Of a stretch of 64,000 nt of DNA, positions 57,636 to 64,000 are shown piece by piece. The notes under the pieces are model-generated. The model made no database searches. It was not told the origin of the DNA and worked only from the letters and a program-made list of their open reading frames with translations. The position numbers and the translations under genes were made by a program. The stretch covers positions 171,001-235,000 of the forward strand of contig WEDG01002483.1 of assembly GCA_017591395.1 (NCBI GenBank), written 5' to 3'. Position 1 is the first letter of the stretch; each line of letters starts with the position of its first letter. Source of the stretch: Schistocephalus solidus. Its lineage: Eukaryota > Platyhelminthes > Cestoda > Diphyllobothriidea > Diphyllobothriidae.

Positions 57636-57902
57636 TCAAGAATGGGAAGTACAAACATACGATAAAAGTCTTAATTTAATTTCAGGAAGGTAGAAATTAT
57701 AAGAAATAAAGCCGAAAATCTGAGCAGCTTTGGCCGTAATTCTATCGGCATGAGGCGAAAGATCCAATTTATTGGTGTAGCTTAAGCCCAAGTCCTTGAT
57801 GGAGGAACATTCAATCATATGGCAAACTTCAAAGATAAGAGGTTGCGGCAGCCTTACAGGCCCAAAACTCATGTAGCGACACTTAGTAGGTGAGAACTCC
57901 AT
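57636..57902 (-). pseudogene. RT thumb region of the non-LTR element
   Basis: An 88-codon frame starting MEFSPTKCRYMSFG, the usual segment after the catalytic loop where a lysine-cysteine pair precedes a short beta strand. SIKDLGLSYTNKLDLSPHAD and AAQIFGFISYNF follow. Confidence 0.7.
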
Positions 57903-58185
57903 TAGCCATGTGGAGCTCCAGGCCGAAAGAGCGTCTTAGTCTGAATGAATTTGTTCTAGGCACCGTTCGGTTGTAGAGTTAGAGAAGGAATACACGCATT
58001 TGAGATCATCAGCATAAATAAAAGATTGAGAATGTTTAACTATCGATGAAATATCATTTATATACAGTAAGAACAACAAAAGGACCTAATACGGTACCTT
58101 GAAGGACACCACTAACAATCGGGGTAGCACTTGGAGTATCAGGACCCTACTAAAACTTTTTGTTTTCGATCATTTTAGGTATGAT

Positions 58186-58714
58186 CTAATAAAAGTCAGT
58201 AAGGGGACTACGGAATCCTATGGCTTTAGTTTTAGCTAGAAGTCGTTTATGAGGCACTTTATCGAATGCCTTACTTAGATCAAAATGGATAACAACTACA
58301 GATAGATGATCATTACGAAGAGAGGTTAGTAGATTTAGAAAAAGACATGTGGCAGGTTTCACAAGAGCGGTCCGGTAAGAAGCCGTGTTGGGTAAAAGTT
58401 GATAATTTGATTGCTTAAGCAAAAAAATCGGTGATTTGTTTTGCAATAAGTTTTTCGAAGAGTTTAGCAGGAGAGGGCGTTTTATGAACACCGCGATAGT
58501 TATGAATGTCCGAGCGGGAACCAGATTTAAAAACTGGTATTATAATAGAAGTTTTCCAATAATCGGGGAAGAAACCATTTTCGAGAAATACTGAGAATAA
58601 CTTGCTTAGTAAAGGTGGAAAATCCCTTAACTGTTTTAATAAGTGAGTTTGGAATGTTATCAGTTCACACCGAATGTGATTTGTTTTAGGTGAGCTATTT
58701 ATTTTTGAATACAC
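58186..58714 (-). pseudogene. RT fingers and palm of the non-LTR element
   Basis: Two overlapping frames. 58415-58714 gives the fingers, including FPDYWKTSIIIPVFKSG and a damaged NYRGV segment; 58186-58491 gives motif A, FDLSKAFDKVPH. The shift between them lies near 58,430. Both pieces match the usual order in non-LTR elements. Confidence 0.75.
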
Positions 58715-59040
58715 GAAGGCGAGAAATTAATAGTTGTTAGAAGCGAATTTGAAAGCGGAAGAATTGTGTGAGTGGGGCTAGATTCAGTGGTAAAGGGGTT
58801 GGCAAAAAACGAATTTAACAATTCAGCTTTGCTGAAATCGTCTGTAACAATTATTTTGTTACAATCGAGTAAGGGCGGAGTTACATTCAGACGCTTAGCC
58901 GATGACCGAACATGGAAGATTTGAGCAACAGATTTGGATGAATTGGCATCACTTAGTGCCCGAGACTCCCTATGCTTATCTATTGCGAGCCTAATTTTAG
59001 ATGCTAAGAACTATCATCTACCGCGGAAAAAATGAATTTT

Positions 59041-62000
59041 ATTCGGCAGAAATTTAAAACGTTTTTATACTAAAGATGCAGTTTACTCTCCATGGTTGTC
59101 TTGACAATCAGTTTTAATAAGATGAGAGATAAGGAGCAAAAGAGGGAGAGAACGAGGGAGGATTCGGCATTTATTACGAATGTTTTGCTGATGTCCCAGT
59201 TAATATAATAGTGTCTGCACAGTGGACCAAAACTGGAGCATGAAGCAAGCACCAGGCAAATGATAAGGATCAAACTCTTAGCTATCAAGAGTATGGATCT
59301 AAATCACCAAATAGTTAACTGTTTACACAACAAAGAGAATTGTTGCTCCCGTCTGATTCTTCAAAAAAATGTTGTGCCATCGAAAGCGCTCCATGTGGAT
59401 AAAATGGAGTAAGATTTTGGAAAGAAAATGACGGAATGGAAAACTGAGCAACTCTGCTTGCTATCTGAGTTTCTAAAGGAACTCTATGTGCAGAATTCTG
59501 CACCCAATTGCTGTTGCGGTGACGATGAGAACCGGGTGATTTTGCATGTGCAGTAGGAAAAGTTTTATTATGATTTTACTGGAAATAGGACAGTGTAGGA
59601 ATGTGCTGGAGGTTGGGGGTCTAAGAATTCAATTGGAAATTAAATGCCACTTCAAGACGCGAATATTAAAAGATACGGTTTGCCGCTTTTGTTATAAGAT
59701 TTGGGGGTGGTTGAAAATTCTTTCAGTTTTGGGTGGTGGAGGTTGGGGAGCGGCTGACGATCCTCAAAAAGGTTTATTTAGAGAAATTGGACTTCTTCGA
59801 CGTTTGAGTGAATAAAACTATACTGAAACACACCTTCGAACTGAGCAACTGAGTCGGTTTACAAGAGGCTGCTGTTTAATGTTGCAAGCGCGTAAGTATC
59901 ATGGAAGTGTTGTTATGTTTGTGTCCCATAGATCAACCGTTGTAAAGGTTCCTTCATTGTGACCCAGGCTATGAGATGGTGAGTCGTAGATGACTTTGAA
60001 TACGGCTTGGCCAAGATGACAAATGTTTGTCAAAATTTCCGAAATTTCCACTTTTCTCTGCATGAGTGAATTCATAGGAAATTGAAACATGCCAGTTATG
60101 GCCGATCTATCTTGTTAACACATTCACTGAAAAATGGAAAGCTCCTTCTCTCAAGTAAAAAACAATATATTATTTAGGAGTATTAAGACTGTGCTAACGT
60201 TATAGTTTAGCTGGTGTGACAGTAAATCCTAAGCCATGACATTGTGGAACAAGATACCCGCCATCTATAGTAAACATGCACTTGAGAATATTATGCCGTC
60301 TGCTTGCGTTTTATCCGCTGCTCAATTTCAGAACAAATTACCCAATGGCTTAAATATATTGTTTGATAATTCTCTCGGAATTAGTAGCTAAATATAAATG
60401 TAGGAAATGAGCAAATATTGCTTAAGCTTACGTTTGGTTACTGCTGACTAAGGCGTATTTTTCAGCAACCAATGGGTAAGAGAATTTAGATATGAACAGA
60501 GGGATTTTAGCGTTAACCCTATCTCAAGAAGACGACCAAAGCATGGAGGCGTCAGCTGTATCTCTGGGCACAGAGAAAGATGGGAGTCTGGAACATGTAG
60601 TCTATAGGAAGGTCTCATTTGTGACAATATATATTCTTTACGCCAGTATGCACATTGCAGCGATTAATACAGCTACTATAACACATTACACAAAAAATTC
60701 GGTCAGATATGGTTTTAAAATACGAAATCCATGCAAAAGGCAACTTTCTGATCAAATTGTCACTTTAGGTCCCAACACATAATGCGCGACCGTAAGAGTT
60801 ATATAAAAAAATCGAATCAATTGAAAATATAATTTTTTAGCCAAAGAATATGGAGATAAAATCATGGTTTCTCGTATCTTTGAAAATTCAGATGAGACCC
60901 TTTGCAATCGGCTCCTAACACACGACGATGTACGTTCGCCTTTTGGCTGCCTTATTTGGAATTTATGCACCACATTAATATATTTTTGTTTGACTAAAAC
61001 ACTGTTCTCATCTCCTATTTCGAGCCATTGCTCATTCTCGCTCCTACATCATTGTGGTTCCGAAGGCAGCAGTCACATTAATGTCCTCAATTGTAATTCA
61101 TAGATCAGTTGAGAAAATTTTCACATGCACTCTATATATAGGTGATTATAACGCTATCAAGAGCGACATTTGCACAGTCTAGCAAGAACTGAAAGAGTTG
61201 CAGTTGACAATGTATTCCAAATGTTTGCTCATGATTCCCAAACGCAAATTTGTCGAAAAATTGAAGAATAGGTAACTGGCTAGCCAAGAATTTGCAATCT
61301 AAGCATCTTAACCTAACAAAGGTTTGGTAATCTTCGATAAATTTTTGAGGTCCCTGTTTTTCCCCGGTAACTTGTATTTAGGTTGACAGATTTTGCTCTG
61401 TAAGTTATGGCCTGTATTGCATTTTGCTTTGCTTATTTTTCGCTACATGATGTAGTTGGTTTTCCCAAGCAATCGAATTCACTCTAACAGAGATCAAAAA
61501 TTTACTCATACGAAGGTTAAATGTATTTTCATCACACTAATGCCTACTTTTGTTTTACTCGACGATGCCGGGAAGTTTAGTCGACTGTAAGCTGGAGACA
61601 GGGTCTCCATTTCGCTATTATTTTCGACCAGCGTAAGCAAAGAATCAACAACAACTCCGAAAGATAGATTTAATTTTACACATAGAATGTAATTCACTCT
61701 CATTATCAAAGCTTAACAACCCTACATTGGTTAAATATTTTTTTAACGACATTGATATTCAGAGTGACTCGAGAATGCTGTCTTATTATATGATGCTTAA
61801 GTATTCACTGCGAATAAGGAATCATATTGCTTCATATTTATTATGCGCGTTCATAAAAAATTAATTTTGTTTTAATCGTCCAATTTGAATTACCTTCATT
61901 GGTGTCACAAAAACAAAGGTGTGGATGAGGCCTTCTTCAGCACCCGTCGTCGTTGTTTTTAGATTATTTTTTTGCGAGCTTTTGTTCTAGTAAATTAGAG

Positions 62001-62184
62001 AAAATCATCCCTTTTTAATGTCTGTAATAAGTTCTTTATAATCATCAGCATTGTCAGTGTTTATTCGTCCTGTGGGCGATAACCTTATAATGGATTGTTT
62101 TATTTTACACCTTACCAGCTGCTGTATGCAAGGACAATGAAAACACTGAATCATATGTAACTCGATGCCTTTTATTATCCTTCG
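59041..62184. other. non-coding stretch upstream of the Vangl-like exon
   Basis: Mostly AT-rich with short frames (for example 59546-59815 plus and 60492-60782 plus, up to 96 codons) and no recognised domain. It may contain the promoter, 5' UTR or upstream non-coding exons of the Vangl-like gene, but I see no decisive signal. Confidence 0.45.
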
Positions 62185-63558
62185 ATGTTGAATATGGACC
62201 AGGAAAGTGTTCAAAGTACACGTAGCGAAAAAAGTGATCGTGGACATACCCACATCCAACAACCGCAGTCTTTCCCGGTAGCCCTTTCAGAATCTATGCA
62301 ACAGATGAGTTTTCCGCCCGCAGCAACAAATGGTTGCCTGTATCCTCATGATGACATCCGAAATCACCCGGAGATGCAGGGAATCGGAATTCCGCTTGGT
62401 CAACAACCCATTTATCATCCACAAGGTCACCCACAGCAGCACCCCAATTATCCTCCTGCATGGAATAATCCACAGCCGCCGCGGAATGCCCCTTATCTGC
62501 CTTATTCTCCACCAAACATGTTCCCACCTCAACAATGTATGAATATGATGGCGTGGTCCGGCCAACAGATGGGCGTGTGCGGACCTACTGCAGCTTATCC
62601 CATGCAGCCGATTCCACCTTCATCGAACCAGTCTTTTCCGCCTGCACAACTCAACCAGCCTCTTTTGCCTTTGGAACAAACACTTGTTCCAAAAATGCAA
62701 CCTGGACCGATGTCTAGCGTCCACACCCCTGCCTCTAGCCATCATGGTGCAAACCAACAAATAGAACCGTATTGCTCACATGTACAAGATGAGAATGCTT
62801 GGGTTGAAAATGCTACCGCTGTCACCGGAGCCACTAGTGAAACAGGACTCAGTGCAGACAATATGTCACGATACGGTACCCGATACGGTCTTCTAGCTTC
62901 GCTGGGTCTCAATAGTGGACCGAATTCTTGTGTTGGTGGTGCCGCTGCAGCGCTTATTCGGACGGAAATTGATGACTTCCATGCGCACGCATGCGCACGT
63001 CTATTCAGCTTCTGCGTTTACTTCGGCCTTGGGCTTTGTTCAGTCTTTTCTCCTGTCCTGATGGTTGTTTTCCCTTATCTTCCATTAGTTGGCTGGGCTA
63101 CAGACTCCTGTGAGCCTACCTGCGAGGGTCATCTTATTGGCATGGCAGTCAAACTGGCCCTGTTGGCTCTGGGAACTTGGATATTAACAACTCCACACTG
63201 TCCATTTATAAATGGTGGATACATCGTTTTACTCCGTATTCGGCTCTGGCGAAGCCTTCTCTTTTGTCTCATTTTCGTTGTGCTATTCGCCTTCTGGTTG
63301 TTCTACAGCGTGCGAATTCTGCAACCGAAAGAAAAAGCCTACGGTTCGATCGTCCTTTTCTCAAGTAGTCTCTCGGACACTCTGCTCTTTTTAAACTATG
63401 CTGGCATCGCCTTGTTGGAGTTTCAGAGAATGAGATCACAGTTTGCGGTGCACATTGTACGATCTCCTGATGGTGCATCGAAGACATATCGAATTGGCGG
63501 TATGTCCATTGAAAGAGCTGCACTCGAGATTCTACAACTGTACATGGTTGATTTTACA
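62185..63558 (+). CDS. Van Gogh/Strabismus (Vangl) planar cell polarity protein, 5' coding exon
   Basis: Vangl is a four-pass membrane protein of the planar cell polarity (non-canonical Wnt) pathway that works with Prickle. This exon encodes 458 residues. Residues 1-205 are a proline/glutamine-rich cytoplasmic tail. Then comes DENAWVENATAVTGATSE, matching the conserved pre-membrane box of Vangl. Four hydrophobic segments follow at about 273-302, 317-334, 357-377 and 387-412. Next are ALLEFQRMRSQFAV, VRSPDGASKTY and SIERAALEILQLYMVDFT, close to the Vangl sequence after TM4. The frame then meets GTAAGT at 63,559, a consensus donor, right where the family continues into its cytoplasmic C-terminal half. 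The start is the first ATG; a second ATG is three codons later. The N-terminal tail is much longer than usual. Confidence 0.88.
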
Positions 63559-64000
63559 GTAAGTATCGAATGCAATCAAGTCTTTCGTTATTCATATTGT
63601 GTATCGACGTAGCACTTACTTCCATATTTTCTTTGTCATAGTTCTTTTTAACCACAACTTTTTTGGGATATTTTTCCTGTGGTCACTGTAAGCATCCTGG
63701 GAATGTTTTCCACAATAGTACATTTAAAATAGCAAGTTTCAGAAATTCTGATGGTCTTTTAGCTCTGTTAAAAACATAGCGGTATCGGTGGGATTCTAAC
63801 CCACCGTTCGAATACAACCAGTGTTTTAACCAACGTTACTCACTCGTGTATTACGGTAAGCCTCTGTGTTAAGTCCATCCATGCTGAGGCAGCCAAGTGT
63901 CTAGAATGCGGTTGGAGAGGCATACTCACTCGGGTACAGAGGAACTAAAAGAAGTTTCAGAGAGTGGGGGTAGCACAGAAATTCCATAGACCGCGAACAT
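63559..64000 (+). other. start of the intron of the Vangl-like gene
   Basis: GTAAGTATCG directly follows the last family-conserved codon. The open frame runs on for 18 codons into the intron to a stop at 63,610, with no conservation. The acceptor lies beyond the window. Confidence 0.75.
63775..63990 (-). repeat. tRNA-like SINE fragment in the intron
   Basis: The reverse complement reads CGTTGGTTAAAACACTGG (A-box-like) followed 17-20 bp later by GGGTTAGAATCCCACC (B-box-like with one change). About 130 bp of unrelated sequence lies on the far side of the head. It resembles a tRNA-derived SINE of a different family from that at 28.4 kb; it does not fold into a full tRNA by eye. Confidence 0.4.

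Larger units (their letters stand above)
57400..59040 (-). mobile_element. CR1/Jockey-like non-LTR retrotransposon, 5'-truncated
   Basis: Read on the minus strand, the sequence covers in order: a pre-RT region (DDFSKAELLNSFFA near 58,830), RT fingers (58415-58714, DYWKTSIIIPVFKSGS), motif A (58186-58491, HFDLSKAFDKVPHKRLL), motif B-like GVLQGTVLGP near 58,095, the catalytic YADD at 58,005-58,016, and the thumb (57636-57902, SIKDLGLSYTNKLDLS). There are frame shifts, for example between GVLQGTVLGP and YINDISS. No endonuclease is seen upstream, so it is a typical 5'-truncated dead copy. It belongs to a different lineage from the Penelope and RTE-like fragments. Confidence 0.8.

Noticed and set aside
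63559..63612. Last 18 codons of the Vangl open frame as coding sequence
   Set aside because: They follow a consensus GTAAGT donor and depart from the family at exactly that point, so they are intron.
63775..63835. Possible tRNA gene in the Vangl intron
   Set aside because: The B-box has a changed base and the stems do not close; it is better read as a SINE fragment.
1..64000. CRISPR array, bacterial operon or phage-defence system
   Set aside because: No regular spaced repeats, operon-like gene runs or bacterial families were seen; the gene content is that of an animal genome.

Overview
The window looks like repeat-dense nuclear DNA of a flatworm, most likely a tapeworm of the diphyllobothriidean type (Spirometra, Schistocephalus or Dibothriocephalus). 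This is inferred from three things: one intron-containing animal gene, several decayed Penelope-like elements, and a C2H2 finger block of a kind I associate with retroelements in those worms. There are no operons, ribosome binding sites or other bacterial features. Most of the DNA is AT-rich and non-coding.

Layout. From 1 to about 24.4 kb I see no gene that I can support. It is an AT-rich desert with a few GC-richer patches (3.1-3.7, 5.2-7.0, 8.6-9.1 kb) and old copies of a dispersed repeat at 18.1-19.3 kb. From 24.4 to 38.5 kb there are three copies of a long-arm foldback (MITE-like) element, one of them interrupted by a tRNA-derived SINE. The same stretch holds two decayed Penelope-like elements (31.0-32.5 and 34.4-37.2 kb) and an RTE-type reverse transcriptase fragment (32.6-33.0 kb). 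From 38.5 to 41.5 kb an 881-bp direct duplication flanks an open four-finger C2H2 reading frame. From 41.6 to 51.0 kb there is a mosaic of inverted repeats built from Penelope fragments and other DNA; its pieces abut almost base to base. A 982-bp inverted repeat here encloses a 2.8-kb spacer with a decayed non-LTR reverse transcriptase and SINE pieces.

From 53 to 56.6 kb lies a Ty3/Gypsy-like LTR retrotransposon on the minus strand (gag, protease, RT, RNase H). It has no integrase and carries several frame breaks. From 57.4 to 59.0 kb lies a minus-strand non-LTR (CR1/Jockey-like) element with its YADD motif, also broken. At the right end (62,185-63,558, plus strand) is the one clear host gene, the 5' coding exon of a Van Gogh/Strabismus (Vangl) planar cell polarity protein. 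It ends at a GTAAGT splice donor, and its next exon lies outside the window.

The retroelement genes do not form a working set: every reverse transcriptase seen is truncated or broken. The most unusual things are structural: the abutting inverted mosaic at 44.4-47.2 kb, the foldback family, and two Penelope copies that share the same catalytic-core deletion. All similarity statements are by eye; no alignment or database search was run.
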